Positions 43,456-52,471 of a stretch of 64,000 nt of DNA are shown here, in pieces; position 1 is the first letter of the stretch; each line of letters begins with the position of its first letter. Under the pieces are notes generated by a model. The model was not told where the DNA came from and did not search any database. It worked only from the letters and a program-made list of their open reading frames with translations. A program made the position numbers and the translations under genes. The stretch comes from Planctomycetaceae bacterium (GTDB taxonomy: Bacteria > Planctomycetota > Planctomycetia > Pirellulales > PNKZ01), in contig JAEUIN010000226.1 of NCBI GenBank assembly GCA_016793115.1, forward strand, positions 1-64,000, given 5' to 3'.

Positions 43456-43480
43456 CAGGGTCGCCCCTCGTAGGTAAACT
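43452..43480 (+). promoter_or_regulatory. Candidate promoter of accA
   Basis: TTAACA at 43452-43457 and TAAACT at 43475-43480 (part of TAAACTAG) are exactly 17 nt apart. It overlaps the end of the kinase gene and leaves a leader of about 54 nt. Confidence 0.55.
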
Positions 43481-43540
43481 AGGAAGTTTTGACGGCGCCC
43501 CCGCCGACGATTCTCCCGCGACCCTGAGCACCTTGCATCG

Positions 43541-44509
43541 ATGGCCGCAGCCAACCGACTCACGTTCGAACGACCGATCTACGAGCTTGAAGAGCGCGTC
43601 GCCAAGCTGGAGAGCGCGCCGGAAAAAACTTCCGAGATGATCGAGGAGGCTCGGAAGCTGCGCCGCGAAGCCGCAGAACTTAAGAAATCTGTCTTTAGTT
43701 CGCTGGAACCTTGGCAAACCGTCGAGGTGTCGCGTCATCCCGATCGGCCGATGACGAGCGACTATCTGAACTTGGTGTTCGACGACTTCGTCGAATTGCA
43801 CGGCGACCGTTCGTTCGGCGACGACCGCGCGATCCTCACCGGCTTCGCCAAGCTCGGCGAACAAAAAGTGATGGTCGTCGGCCACCAAAAAGGCAAGACG
43901 CTCAAAGAACGCCAAGCCTGCCACTTCGGCTGCGCCCATCCCGAAGGCTATCGCAAAGCGATGCTCCGGATGAAATTGGCCGCGAAATACAACCTGCCGG
44001 TCGTCTGCTTCATCGACACGCCGGGCGCCTACCCCGGCATCGGCGCGGAAGAACGCGGCCAGGCGCTTGTCATCGCCTATTCGATGTTCGAAATGTCGCG
44101 ACTGCCGACGCCGATCGTCTGCGTCGTCATCGGTGAAGGCGGCTCCGGCGGTGCGCTGGGGATCGGCGTCGGCGATCGGGTCGCGATGCTCGAACACGCT
44201 TACTATTCAGTGATCAGCCCCGAAGGCTGCGCCGGCATCTTGTGGAAGAGCCACACCCACAAAGAAAAAGCCGCCAAGGCGCTCAAGCTCACCTCGCGCG
44301 ACCTGCTCCGCTTCGGCGTCATTGACGACGTCATTGAGGAACCGCTCGGCGGCGCTCATCGCGATCACAATCAAACCGCGGCTCGCTTGAAGATGTATCT
44401 TCAAAAGTCGTTCCGCGAACTGACGGCGCTCGACACCGACGCGCTGCTCGCGGCCCGCTACGAGAAGTTCCGCAAGATGGGCGTGTTTACTGAAGCGACC
44501 GCGGGCTAA
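43541..44509 (+). CDS. accA: Acetyl-CoA carboxylase carboxyltransferase subunit alpha
   Basis: 322 aa, same length as in E. coli. With AccD it transfers the carboxyl group from biotin to acetyl-CoA, the first step of fatty-acid synthesis. The N-terminal coiled helix (FERPIYELEERVAKLES) and the crotonase-type core (IDTPGAYPGIGAEERGQ, IGEGGSGGALGIGVGD, SPEGCAGILWK) are all present. No accD is nearby. It is followed by the long geneless region. Confidence 0.97.
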   Translation: MAAANRLTFERPIYELEERVAKLESAPEKTSEMIEEARKLRREAAELKKSVFSSLEPWQTVEVSRHPDRPMTSDYLNLVFDDFVELHGDRSFGDDRAILTGFAKLGEQKVMVVGHQKGKTLKERQACHFGCAHPEGYRKAMLRMKLAAKYNLPVVCFIDTPGAYPGIGAEERGQALVIAYSMFEMSRLPTPIVCVVIGEGGSGGALGIGVGDRVAMLEHAYYSVISPEGCAGILWKSHTHKEKAAKALKLTSRDLLRFGVIDDVIEEPLGGAHRDHNQTAARLKMYLQKSFRELTALDTDALLAARYEKFRKMGVFTEATAG

Positions 44510-45964
44510 CCCCCTTCGCGCTCCGGCACACCGCCCTCGACCACGGCGAGGACCCCGAGCGCCACAATCCGGCGCATTCGCCACAACATGCTCCTCTTGC
44601 CCCGCCACCTGGGCAATCTGTTCCGCTTACCCTGATTTGCACTTTGAGACGCCGCCACCCCTCGAAAAACATCTGAGCCGGGCAGGGGAGCGCAGGCGGG
44701 CCAACCAGACCGGCCCGGCACAGGCGGCAGATCGCCCGCTGAAAGCCCCCTGCCTGGTCGCCAAAGTTTTCTACCGACCGCCGGCCGCGCCGCTCGCCCC
44801 AACCCTCCGATTTCCGATCGCGCCGATCGCATCGTAGCGATCTTCGCGCCGTACCTCCTCGGCGAGTGCGCGAATCAAACTCCATCCGCCGGTCGCCATC
44901 GCCGGAGGATCCGTCCAGGACGTCGTACGACCGACTCGCGGCCGCCCAGCGACCACGATCAAACCCGACTAGCCCACAGCCGAAGCAGGGCTGAGCCGAG
45001 CCCCCAGCAAAGCCGACGGAGGCCCAAACCCCACCCCTCAACAACGTCTGATAATGTTTCTTATGTTCGGTTTCAGGGTGGCTTTTTGCGGGGAATTCGT
45101 GGTTATCGGCTAGGACGAAGAGTCGGCCGGGGTGTTACCTGCTCGCCCGGTCCCGCGTGGTCTGCGACGCATCGGCGTCGTGCGAATCGCGAGCGATCTT
45201 CGCGCTTCCAGTGGGTGCCTTTAGGCAGGCGACTTCCGTAGCGCCGTAGCGGGACGGTTTCGGCGGCATGATCATCTGTCGCGCGGGACTTGGGCGCCGG
45301 CAGGGGTGTTCGCTATCGGTCTTTGTTTCGGTCGGGTCGGCGATCTGCGGCGACTTCCGGCGGCGGGCCCGTTCGAAGCCGAATGCGTTCACCGGCCGGG
45401 CTTGATCGCAGGTGGAGTTTTTCCGGACTGCCGCCCTGCCCGGCCCGCCGGTTTCACGGGCGCGGGTCTTTAGCGACAAATCTTTCCCGACCGGCAGGCT
45501 CGTTCCACGACGGAGATTTCGAGCGTGCCGGCAGCCTCTGGAGTGAGGACCGCGACTGAAGGTGCGAGAACGATCTCACAGCGGGCCTCCCGCTGCGTGA
45601 TCATGCCCAAGAACGAGGGAACTCATTCAGTGCGGGCAGGGTGCTACGGAACGGCCGAGTCAGTCGGACGACGTGAGCCATCGCCACAACGCAGCGACGT
45701 CGAAGGAGCGGTTGCAGCTCAGCCGCTAGCCGCGCAGCGGTCGAAGACCATGAAGGAGAACTAACTCTTCCATTTGACGATGGAGGTCAATCCCACGTGC
45801 GTCCAACACCTCAGACATTGCCGCTCCCACTGTATCACAAGCGGTGAGCAGCAACTCACGGCTCGGCGTCGGCTGCGATCTCGGTGAGTTGAGACCGCCG
45901 GCTCACCGCGCCGACCTTGGACTGCGGGACATGAAGCTCCGGCACCACTAAGCCCCGCCAATCG
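44510..45964. other. 1455-nt region without a recognisable gene
   Basis: Every frame longer than about 60 codons here reads as Arg/Gly/Cys- or Pro-rich shadow sequence without domain, ribosome-binding site or normal codon bias. The first 530 nt have an open minus frame (44487-45044) of implausible composition. The middle (about 45050-45760) contains stems, notably GATCTCACAGCGGG/CCCGCTGCGTGATC at 45571-45601 (two mismatches, 3-nt loop). A structured RNA, a decayed gene or a long repeat remnant would all fit; I cannot choose. Confidence 0.5.
45571..45601. repeat. Long hairpin in the geneless region
   Basis: Two 14-nt arms pair at 12 of 14 positions around a CCT loop. No T-run follows either side, so a structured RNA element is more likely than a terminator. 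Confidence 0.5.
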
Positions 45965-47407
45965 CTATTGGAGTCGCGAGGCGCTGCTAGGCCTCTTCGG
46001 CCAAAGCTGCGTCAACTTCGTTTGCAATTCGCTCCATTCCACTTCGTGCGGCAGGCGTTTGGTTTGAGCGGCGAGGGCGGCCGTTACGCCGGCGGCTTCG
46101 CCCATTGCCACGGCGTTGCCCGTCACGCGGTAGCTCGAGTGGGCGATGAAGTCGCCGCTGATGCAACGCCCGGCCATCATCAGACCGTCGACGTCTTTGG
46201 CGATCAGGGCCCGCAGCGGAATGTCGTACGGCTTCATGTCGATCTTCTTCGGCATGACGGCATGGTTCTTGTTGTGCTCGGCCGAAAGCGCATGCACGTC
46301 GATGCCGAAGCGAACGCGAACGATCGCGTCGTCGTGGCGGGCTCCCTTCGCCAGATCGTCTTGCAGCACGGTGTAGCGGCCGCGAATGCGGCGGCCGTCG
46401 CGAACGCCGATCTGCTCGGCCGTGGCGACGATCTGTATTCCTTCCCACGCGCCGCCGAGGCCGCGCAGGCCGGCAACCATCTTGTTCATCTCGGCACGGG
46501 CCCGCACCGTGGCGGCGGTGATTTCCGCGGCGTCCCATGCTTTGATGCCGTACTCATGGTTCGTCATCGCGAAGACGAGGTTATCGCGCACGTGCCACAT
46601 CGTCGGCGAGGCGTACGACGGGAAGTGTCCGGTCTTGATCAGCGCTTCGCGAATCCGCGTCTTCTTCTCGCCGTCGGAAAGATCGCCCGGCTTCACTTGG
46701 CCGAAGCGAATGAACTCGCGCAAGGCTTCGGCATCGCGCACGACCAACAGCGCGTTGAGTGACATCGGCTGGCAGGGGCAATCCTCCGAGAGGCCGATTT
46801 CGAAGCCGCAGCCGGCTTGATAGCCGAGGTCGCCGTCGCCGGTCGTATCAATGAACACCGGCGCCTTCCAGGCCTCGCGGCCCGACTTCGACTCGGTGAC
46901 GATCGTCGTGAGCCGGCGCCCGTCGCGAAACGCGGCGGAGACTTTCGTGTGGTATTGGAACTTCACGCCGGCTTCGACGCAGAGTTCTTCCAGCAGCAGC
47001 TTCAAGGCTTCCGGGTCGTAACAGAAGCGGCTTGCGCTGTGGGAATCGGCGCGGGCGTCGCGTTCGTCGAGCTTGCGGCGCAATTCGTCGGCGAAGCCGG
47101 GCTTGCCGAAGTCGAGGAAGTAGCCGAGCAGGCCGGCCGTCCAGACGCCGCCGAGACAGCCGCGCCATTCAAACAAGCGAACCTTCGCTCCGGCGCGAGC
47201 CGCCATGATGGCGGCGGTGACGCCGGCCGGCCCCGCCCCGCAGACGATCACTTCGGCATCTTCCGCGAGGGGAATGTCGCGCGCCGGTTCGTGGAACTCG
47301 CTTCCGTTCGCGGCATGCTCTGAGTCACGGGTCTTAATATCGCCTGCGGCCGCGATGAGCGGCGCGGCGGCGGAAAGAAACCCACGACGAGAGAGCGGCG
47401 ACGACAT
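45965..47407 (-). CDS. Tat-exported FAD-dependent oxidoreductase
   Basis: 480 aa. The N-terminus has a twin-arginine signal (SRRGFLSAAAPLIAAAG, residues about 7-23). The FAD-binding fold follows: VIVCGAGPAGVTAAIMAARAGAKVRLFE near 50-77, then WRGCLGGVWTAG and a DTTGDGDLGYQAG motif. This matches the FAD_oxidored family (PF12831), of which planctomycetes carry many copies next to sulfatases and sugar enzymes; the substrate is unknown. ATG 47407 places the RR motif at the correct distance, so the longer reading upstream is rejected. Confidence 0.92.
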   Translation of the reverse strand: MSSPLSRRGFLSAAAPLIAAAGDIKTRDSEHAANGSEFHEPARDIPLAEDAEVIVCGAGPAGVTAAIMAARAGAKVRLFEWRGCLGGVWTAGLLGYFLDFGKPGFADELRRKLDERDARADSHSASRFCYDPEALKLLLEELCVEAGVKFQYHTKVSAAFRDGRRLTTIVTESKSGREAWKAPVFIDTTGDGDLGYQAGCGFEIGLSEDCPCQPMSLNALLVVRDAEALREFIRFGQVKPGDLSDGEKKTRIREALIKTGHFPSYASPTMWHVRDNLVFAMTNHEYGIKAWDAAEITAATVRARAEMNKMVAGLRGLGGAWEGIQIVATAEQIGVRDGRRIRGRYTVLQDDLAKGARHDDAIVRVRFGIDVHALSAEHNKNHAVMPKKIDMKPYDIPLRALIAKDVDGLMMAGRCISGDFIAHSSYRVTGNAVAMGEAAGVTAALAAQTKRLPHEVEWSELQTKLTQLWPKRPSSASRLQ

Positions 47408-47679
47408 GTCAAAACACCTCGGAACGAGAACCCGAACGGCGGAGAGGCGGCAAAGCGGACGACCGCAGGCCGCGGCGAGGCTTGGCCGGCTCTCAAAAGG
47501 GTCGAGATTAGTCGGTCGGCGAACGGTGAGCAAGGCGACGAATTGGCCGGCCGAAAGCCGCTTGGACGCCGGCGGAGCGGTTCGCTACTTTGCCGGGTGC
47601 GGAGCAGCCTTGCTTAACCCTCGGCTCTTTAAGCCGGGGAGACGGAGCGAGCCGCCTCGCTCGAATAATTGCGCAAACC

Positions 47680-47706
47680 GCGCATCTATTTTGCCGATAG
47701 ATGCGC
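47680..47706. promoter_or_regulatory. Palindrome 1 upstream of the GrpB-family gene
   Basis: GCGCATCTAT and ATAGATGCGC are perfect inverted 10-bp arms with a 7-nt spacer (TTTGCCG). It has the form of a dimeric regulator's operator. Confidence 0.65.
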
Positions 47707-47727
47707 ACATTTAAGTAAGACAATAGG

Positions 47728-47760
47728 GGTGCGCACCTATCGCCTGAATAGATGCGCACC
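47728..47760. promoter_or_regulatory. Palindrome 2 upstream of the GrpB-family gene
   Basis: GGTGCGCACCTAT and ATAGATGCGCACC are 13-bp inverted arms with one mismatch and, again, a 7-nt spacer (CGCCTGA). The arms match palindrome 1, and the two centres are 51 bp apart, about five helical turns. The gene starts 23 nt downstream. Confidence 0.65.
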
Positions 47761-47783
47761 AATGCTCCCTGGGGAACGACGCG

Positions 47784-48392
47784 ATGACGATCGAAATCGT
47801 CGACTACGACCCGGCTTGGCCGCGCGAGTTTGAAACGATCGCCGCGCGAATTCGCGACGCCTGTGGCGAGTTCATCGAAACTGTCGAGCACATCGGCTCA
47901 ACGGCGGTGCCGGGCTTGGCTGCGAAAGATGTCATCGACGTGCAACTTGTGGCTCGCGGTTTCCACGAAGGTCTTGCAGCCCGCCTCGGCGCGCTGGGAT
48001 ATCGGCGACTGGAAGCGATCGTAGCGGATCATGTGCCGCCGCAGGCCGAAGGGTCGGCGAACTCAAGCATCACGGCGAGCGACTGGGCCAAGTGGTTCTT
48101 TCGCGGGCCAAAAAACGAGCGGTCGATCAATCTTCACGTGCGCATCGCCGGCCGGGCTAACGCGCGCTACGCGGTGCTGTTTCGGGACTATCTCCGCAGG
48201 CACCCGGTCGCCGCAACGGCCTATGCGCAAGTCAAACGCGAACTTGCACGCCTACACGCTGACGATATCGAGGCTTACTACGACGTGAAGGACCCGGTGT
48301 GCGATCTGATCTGGATTGCGGCGCAAGGTTGGGAGCCTCAAGTGCGCGGCATTGAGGACTGCGCTCACGGAGCGTCGAACACAGGACCTTGA
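47784..48392 (+). CDS. GrpB-family protein
   Basis: 202 aa. It matches the GrpB/UPF0157 family (PF04229), a nucleotidyltransferase-fold group: IEIVDYDPAWPREFE at the N-terminus, EHIGSTAVPGLAAKDVIDVQL near 37-57 and FRDYLRRHPVAATAYAQVKRELA further on. Enzymatic function is not established for the family; some members act with dephospho-CoA kinase. The last 12 residues (CAHGASNTGP) look like read-through tail. The paired palindromes just upstream suggest specific regulation. Confidence 0.9.
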   Translation: MTIEIVDYDPAWPREFETIAARIRDACGEFIETVEHIGSTAVPGLAAKDVIDVQLVARGFHEGLAARLGALGYRRLEAIVADHVPPQAEGSANSSITASDWAKWFFRGPKNERSINLHVRIAGRANARYAVLFRDYLRRHPVAATAYAQVKRELARLHADDIEAYYDVKDPVCDLIWIAAQGWEPQVRGIEDCAHGASNTGP

Positions 48393-48415
48393 ACACCGAA
48401 CCCCAAACCGTAGCC

Positions 48416-49300
48416 TTAGCGCTGCATGCCGCCGGAGGAATACCCGCCGGGTTGTTGGCCGCCATACGGCTGCGGTTGCGGATAGCCGGACGGCTGTTGG
48501 TAGTTTTGCTGATAGCCGGGGTAGCTACCCTGCCCCGCGCCATAGTTCGGCTGACCATACATCGGCGCGTAATTCGGTTGGCCGTAGTTGGGAACGTAAC
48601 TCGGTTGCTGATAACCGCCCTGCGCCGGTTGGATGCCGAATTGTTGTTGATAGCCCGGCGGTAAAAGTTGTTGCAACTGCTGCAGCTGCTGCATTTGCGG
48701 CAGCGTGCCGGGTGCGCCCCCCTGCCCTTGTCCGGCAAAGTTCGGCATCTGTGGGAGCGAGGGCAACGACGGGTGTTCGACTTCCTGCGTGGGGTCGAGG
48801 CCGCGCTGGAGCTTGTCGAGATAAGGCCCGAGGAGTTGAGTGAGTTCAGGCGGCATGATCGGCGTGGCTTTATGAAGCACTTCGGAAATATAGACGCCCG
48901 ACTTCGACTTGAGCACCGCAGTCCGCGTGTCGGCGTTGAGCGAGACCGCGAAGAAGGTGATGACCGTGCAGAGAAGCGAACCTTTGATGAAACCGACTAG
49001 GCCGCCCATCTGACGATCGAACTCGCGGAGTTTCACCCGGTCGATAGCTCCGGAGACGAAGCGAAAGACCATCCAGACGGCGAAGCCGGTGCCGCAGTAG
49101 ATGATGAGCATCGCGAGGTACTTCGACCAGCGCGGATCGGCGTTGAGTTGCGGAGCGAGTGCGTCGGCGAAACGGAGCGCGCAGAAGTAACTGAGTACGA
49201 GCGAGGCCAGCGAGGCGACCTGCCAAGCAAAGCCTTTCATGAGGCCGAACAGCGTGGCGATGCCGACGACGGCCAGCATCACGATGTCGTACGTTTGCAT
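48416..49300 (-). CDS. CvpA-family membrane protein with a P/Q/Y/G-rich tail
   Basis: 294 aa. Residues 1-160 match CvpA/colicin V production proteins: four membrane helices starting MQTYDIVMLAVVGIATLFGLMKGFAW and ending near VITFFAVSL. The remaining residues (about 195-294) are a low-complexity tail of Gln, Pro, Tyr, Gly and Asn (QPNY, YPGYQQNY), prion-like in composition. CvpA in enteric bacteria supports envelope homeostasis. The start is ATG 49300, which begins the family's N-terminus; an 18-codon longer reading is less likely. Divergent from the next gene, which has a similar tail. Confidence 0.9.
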   Translation of the reverse strand: MQTYDIVMLAVVGIATLFGLMKGFAWQVASLASLVLSYFCALRFADALAPQLNADPRWSKYLAMLIIYCGTGFAVWMVFRFVSGAIDRVKLREFDRQMGGLVGFIKGSLLCTVITFFAVSLNADTRTAVLKSKSGVYISEVLHKATPIMPPELTQLLGPYLDKLQRGLDPTQEVEHPSLPSLPQMPNFAGQGQGGAPGTLPQMQQLQQLQQLLPPGYQQQFGIQPAQGGYQQPSYVPNYGQPNYAPMYGQPNYGAGQGSYPGYQQNYQQPSGYPQPQPYGGQQPGGYSSGGMQR

Positions 49301-49654
49301 GACTTTCCTTACGCGGCGACCGGTGCGCGCAGGCCGGCCTCCGCTGAACGGCACAAGCGCGGCGGCGGGGCGACCGTTACAGCTTAGCTATCGAGCAATC
49401 TTCGGGCGGCCTCGGCCGGCGACTTCAGAAGTATAGGGCGGAAAGTGAAATTGGGCGTAGAGCGGTTTGAGTGCTAGCACAGGTTCGGGGTTCAGCTTCG
49501 GCGTTCCGAAGCGCCGCCGATAGAGGCGGCGATTGACGGCCACGCTTTCGACCTCACGTTTCCCGGATTCCCCGATTTCGCTACAGTTCGGCCGCCCCGC
49601 CGGCTGTGTGGTCAGGGACGACGACACGAAGGCGCAAGGGACCGGAGCGCGCGC
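49301..49654. other. Divergent intergenic region between the cvpA-like gene and the YdjM-like gene
   Basis: 354 nt with no gene that I can support; a long minus-strand reading across it (49388-50467) is the shadow of the following gene plus untranslated sequence. Promoters for both flanking genes should lie here, but no clear hexamers are visible. Confidence 0.45.
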
Positions 49655-50842
49655 GTGGCCGACTTCAAGACGCACATCACCGTGAGCACGACGCTCGGCG
49701 TAGGTTACGCCGCCGTGGCCTACCGGCATTTCGATATGCCGCCGGCCAGTTGCGCGCTCGCCGGCGTGTTGTGCAGTCTCTCGGGAATGCTGCCCGATCT
49801 CGACAGCGACTCGGGAGTTCCGCTGCGCGAGAGCCTGACGTTTGCCGCAGCGTGTGTCCCCGTGATGGTCATACCACGCTTCGAGCATCTCGGCTGGCCG
49901 ACGGAGCTGATCGTGCTTTCCGGTGCCCTGATCTACATAGCCGTTCGTTTCGGCTTCGGCACATTGCTCAAGAAGTACACCGTGCATCGCGGGATGTTTC
50001 ACAGCATTCCGGCGGCGCTGATCGCAGGCGAATTGGCGTTTCTTTTGTGCGTCAACGGCGAGTTTTATCTGCGCGCATTCAAGGCGTGCGCCGTAGTACT
50101 CGGATTTATGTCGCACTTGATTCTTGATGAAATCTGGAGCGTGCGCGTCGCGGGCGGCCAGTTTGGACTGAAGAGTTCCGCCGGCACGGCGATGAAACTC
50201 TGGGGAAGCAGCGGCTGGGCGAATCTTTCTTGCTACGGAAAGCTGATCGCGCTGGGCGTGCTTGTGCTCAACGACCCGATTTGGACGACCGTATCGCCGG
50301 AAGGCAACAAGCTCCACACGGCGGCGGCGACGATCGTGAAGGAACTCGAAACACGCGCCAAAATTCCACTGCCTCACCAATTGAACCCGCAACCGACCGC
50401 GACGGCCGGGATGCAACGACCGCAGGCACCATCGCCGGCCCCCGCCGCTTCTCCGCCGCCGTGGCAACCGAATTACGCCGCGCCGCAGTATCCCGCGCAG
50501 AACTACGCCGCTCAGCCGAACTACGGCTATCCGCCTGCGACTAATTCCGCGTTACCATACCAAGGCATGACGAGCGGCGGACCGAATTATGGTGCGCCGA
50601 GCTATCAGGCACCTACCTATCCGAATCCCAATTATCCCAACCAGCAGGCGTATTCCGCGCCGGGACCGCAACCCTACTACGGTCAGCCTCAATACCCGCC
50701 GGCATACTATCCTCCGCAGCAGCAGTACGTACCGCCGGCAAACTACGCGACTCCTTATCCGCAGCAGAACTGGCAGCAGCCCGCCGCGGTCGCACCGCTC
50801 GACCCGCGCGTGCAACTTGGTCCGATGACCAAACGCTACTAA
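49655..50842 (+). CDS. YdjM-like membrane-bound metal-dependent hydrolase with a P/Q/N/Y-rich tail
   Basis: 395 aa. The N-terminal 220 residues match PF04307 (YdjM/LexA-regulated inner-membrane hydrolase): [28 protein letters not shown] (DxD, about 44-54), [16 protein letters not shown] (HR..fHS, about 112-127) and [11 protein letters not shown]. The C-terminal half is a Pro/Gln/Asn/Tyr/Ala repeat tail ([26 protein letters not shown]). GTG start at 49655. The stop overlaps the stop of dtd on the other strand (CTAA at 50839-50842). Confidence 0.88.
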   Translation: MADFKTHITVSTTLGVGYAAVAYRHFDMPPASCALAGVLCSLSGMLPDLDSDSGVPLRESLTFAAACVPVMVIPRFEHLGWPTELIVLSGALIYIAVRFGFGTLLKKYTVHRGMFHSIPAALIAGELAFLLCVNGEFYLRAFKACAVVLGFMSHLILDEIWSVRVAGGQFGLKSSAGTAMKLWGSSGWANLSCYGKLIALGVLVLNDPIWTTVSPEGNKLHTAAATIVKELETRAKIPLPHQLNPQPTATAGMQRPQAPSPAPAASPPPWQPNYAAPQYPAQNYAAQPNYGYPPATNSALPYQGMTSGGPNYGAPSYQAPTYPNPNYPNQQAYSAPGPQPYYGQPQYPPAYYPPQQQYVPPANYATPYPQQNWQQPAAVAPLDPRVQLGPMTKRY

Positions 50843-51288
50843 AACGCCCTGCGGCTCTCAATCAGCAGCGTCACTGGGCCGTCGTTGACGAGCGACACCG
50901 CCATGTGCTCGCGAAACCGGCCGGTCGCTACACTGAGCCCTAACTTGCGGACGCCGGCGACAAACGCTTCGTAGAGCGGCACGGCGATTTCCGGCGGAGC
51001 CGCGTCGGTGAAGCTTGGGCGTTTGCCGCGCCGACAGTCGCCGTAGAGGGTGAATTGACTGACGACGAGCATCGCGCCGCCGATCTCGGCGAGCGACAGG
51101 TTCATCTTACCCGCCGCGTCTTCGAAAATGCGCAGCCCGGCGACTTTGTCGACCATGTAATCAACGTCGGCCTGCGTGTCGTCAGGTGCGACGCCGAGCA
51201 GTACCAGCAGCCCGCGCTCGATCGCCCCCACCGTCTCGCCGGCGACGTCGACGTGAGCCCGGCTGACGCGTTGAACACAGGCACGCAT
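50839..51288 (-). CDS. dtd: D-aminoacyl-tRNA deacylase
   Basis: 149 aa, full length. It removes D-amino acids and glycine mischarged on tRNA. Both active-site motifs are present: SQFTLYGD (77-84) and GPVT (137-140, the Gly-cisPro motif). ATG 51288 gives the standard N-terminus ([13 protein letters not shown]). An 18-codon upstream extension is ignored. Its TAG stop overlaps the stop of the YdjM-like gene. Confidence 0.97.
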   Translation of the reverse strand: MRACVQRVSRAHVDVAGETVGAIERGLLVLLGVAPDDTQADVDYMVDKVAGLRIFEDAAGKMNLSLAEIGGAMLVVSQFTLYGDCRRGKRPSFTDAAPPEIAVPLYEAFVAGVRKLGLSVATGRFREHMAVSLVNDGPVTLLIESRRAF

Positions 51289-51493
51289 GCTCGTAAAGCC
51301 TCCGCAGCTGCGAAAGGCGAACAACATACCGCCTCGCGGCACTACGGATCAACTAACATGCTGAGATTGCGAGCGACTTTCGCCGCTTGTCGATCCGGCT
51401 TCGCTCAACGATACTAGTGCAACTTTGTTGCAACGAGCCGGACTGGGACCGCCGCTCCGCCTCAACGGCCTCCGCTTTTTCGTAGATCGCACG

Positions 51494-52459
51494 ATGACCG
51501 CAAACCTGTTGCTGCTCGGCTATTGTGTCGCGGTCGTCGCCGCCTCGCTCTTAGGCGGCTTCATTCCGCATTGGATTCGGCTGACACACACCCGCATGCA
51601 AACGGCGCTCAGCTTCGTCGCCGGGGCGATGCTGGGCGTCGGTCTATTGCACCTGATTCCGCACTCTTATTTCGTGCTCGGTTCGATCGACCGGACCATG
51701 TGGTGGGCCCTCGGCGGCTTCCTGCTCATGTTCTTCATCGAGCGGGCCTTCCACTTTCACCACCACGGTGCACCGGAAGAGGGAGAGTCGGGGGAGCCGG
51801 CAGGCCCCGACCACGACTGTGCTCTGGGCCATCACGCTCATGAACACCACACTCACGCACACGGCGGCGATAACTCGCACGCGCATGGTGATGACCACGA
51901 ACATCACGGCGGATCTCGACAAGTGAGTTGGGCGGCCGCTCTGCTCGGGCTGGCGCTGCACAGTTTGCTCGACGGCGTGGCGCTCGCCGCGGCCGTCGAC
52001 GCCGAAGCCAAGCAGTACCATGATCTCGGTCTGGCGGGTTTAGGAGTGTTCCTCGTCGTAGTGTTGCATAAGCCGTTCGATTCGCTGACGCTCGGCACCT
52101 TGATGGCCGTGGGAGGGCGCTCCGCTCGGCATCGCCATTTGGTCAATCTGAGCTACGCTCTCGCGGTTCCCTGCGGCGCGCTGTTGTTTCACTTCGGCCT
52201 CTTGTCGCTCGCCGGCGACAATACTCGCATCGTCGGTTATGCCTTGGCCTTGGCGGCGGGCACGTTTCTCTGTATCGCGACGAGCGATCTGCTTCCCGAG
52301 CTTCAGTTTCATACGCATGATCGCTTCCGACTGTCGGCCGCGCTCTTGCTCGGCTTAGCGTTGGCCGGAGCAATCGTGTTTCTCGAAGAACACGGCCACG
52401 ATCATGCTCATGAGCAACAGCCGCCGCTCTCTTCATCCGCTCCCGTGACGGCGCGTTGA
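51494..52459 (+). CDS. ZIP-family metal transporter
   Basis: 321 aa, eight predicted helices. The long loop after helix 3 (about 91-142) is packed with histidine (HFHHHGAP, HHAHEHHTHAHGG, HAHGDDHEHHGG), typical of zinc ZIPs. The metal-binding helices carry ALHSLLDG (about 160) and LHKPFDS (about 195), somewhat altered from the classic HN/DxxEG forms. The C-terminus is also histidine-rich (EEHGHDHAHEQ). Substrate is probably zinc. Start ATG 51494 begins at helix 1. Confidence 0.92.
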   Translation: MTANLLLLGYCVAVVAASLLGGFIPHWIRLTHTRMQTALSFVAGAMLGVGLLHLIPHSYFVLGSIDRTMWWALGGFLLMFFIERAFHFHHHGAPEEGESGEPAGPDHDCALGHHAHEHHTHAHGGDNSHAHGDDHEHHGGSRQVSWAAALLGLALHSLLDGVALAAAVDAEAKQYHDLGLAGLGVFLVVVLHKPFDSLTLGTLMAVGGRSARHRHLVNLSYALAVPCGALLFHFGLLSLAGDNTRIVGYALALAAGTFLCIATSDLLPELQFHTHDRFRLSAALLLGLALAGAIVFLEEHGHDHAHEQQPPLSSSAPVTAR

Positions 52460-52471
52460 ATATCCGCGAGC

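Larger units (their letters stand above)
47408..47783. other. Intergenic region with the grpB-upstream palindromes
   Basis: 376 nt between two divergent genes. The part nearest the FAD oxidoreductase shows nothing I can name. The part at 47680-47760 is relatively AT-rich and holds two matched palindromes listed separately. Confidence 0.5.

Noticed and set aside
44487..45044. A 185-codon minus-strand frame after accA
   Set aside because: The product is Arg/Gly/Cys-rich without any known domain, overlaps the end of accA and lacks a ribosome-binding site.
45600..45700. Resemblance of GAGGGAACT...GGGCAGGGTGC to part of RNase P RNA
   Set aside because: The conserved AGGAAAGTCC and ACAGAA segments are missing, so the likeness is superficial.
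49388..50467. A 359-codon minus-strand open frame
   Set aside because: It is the shadow of the YdjM-like gene and its tail plus untranslated sequence.
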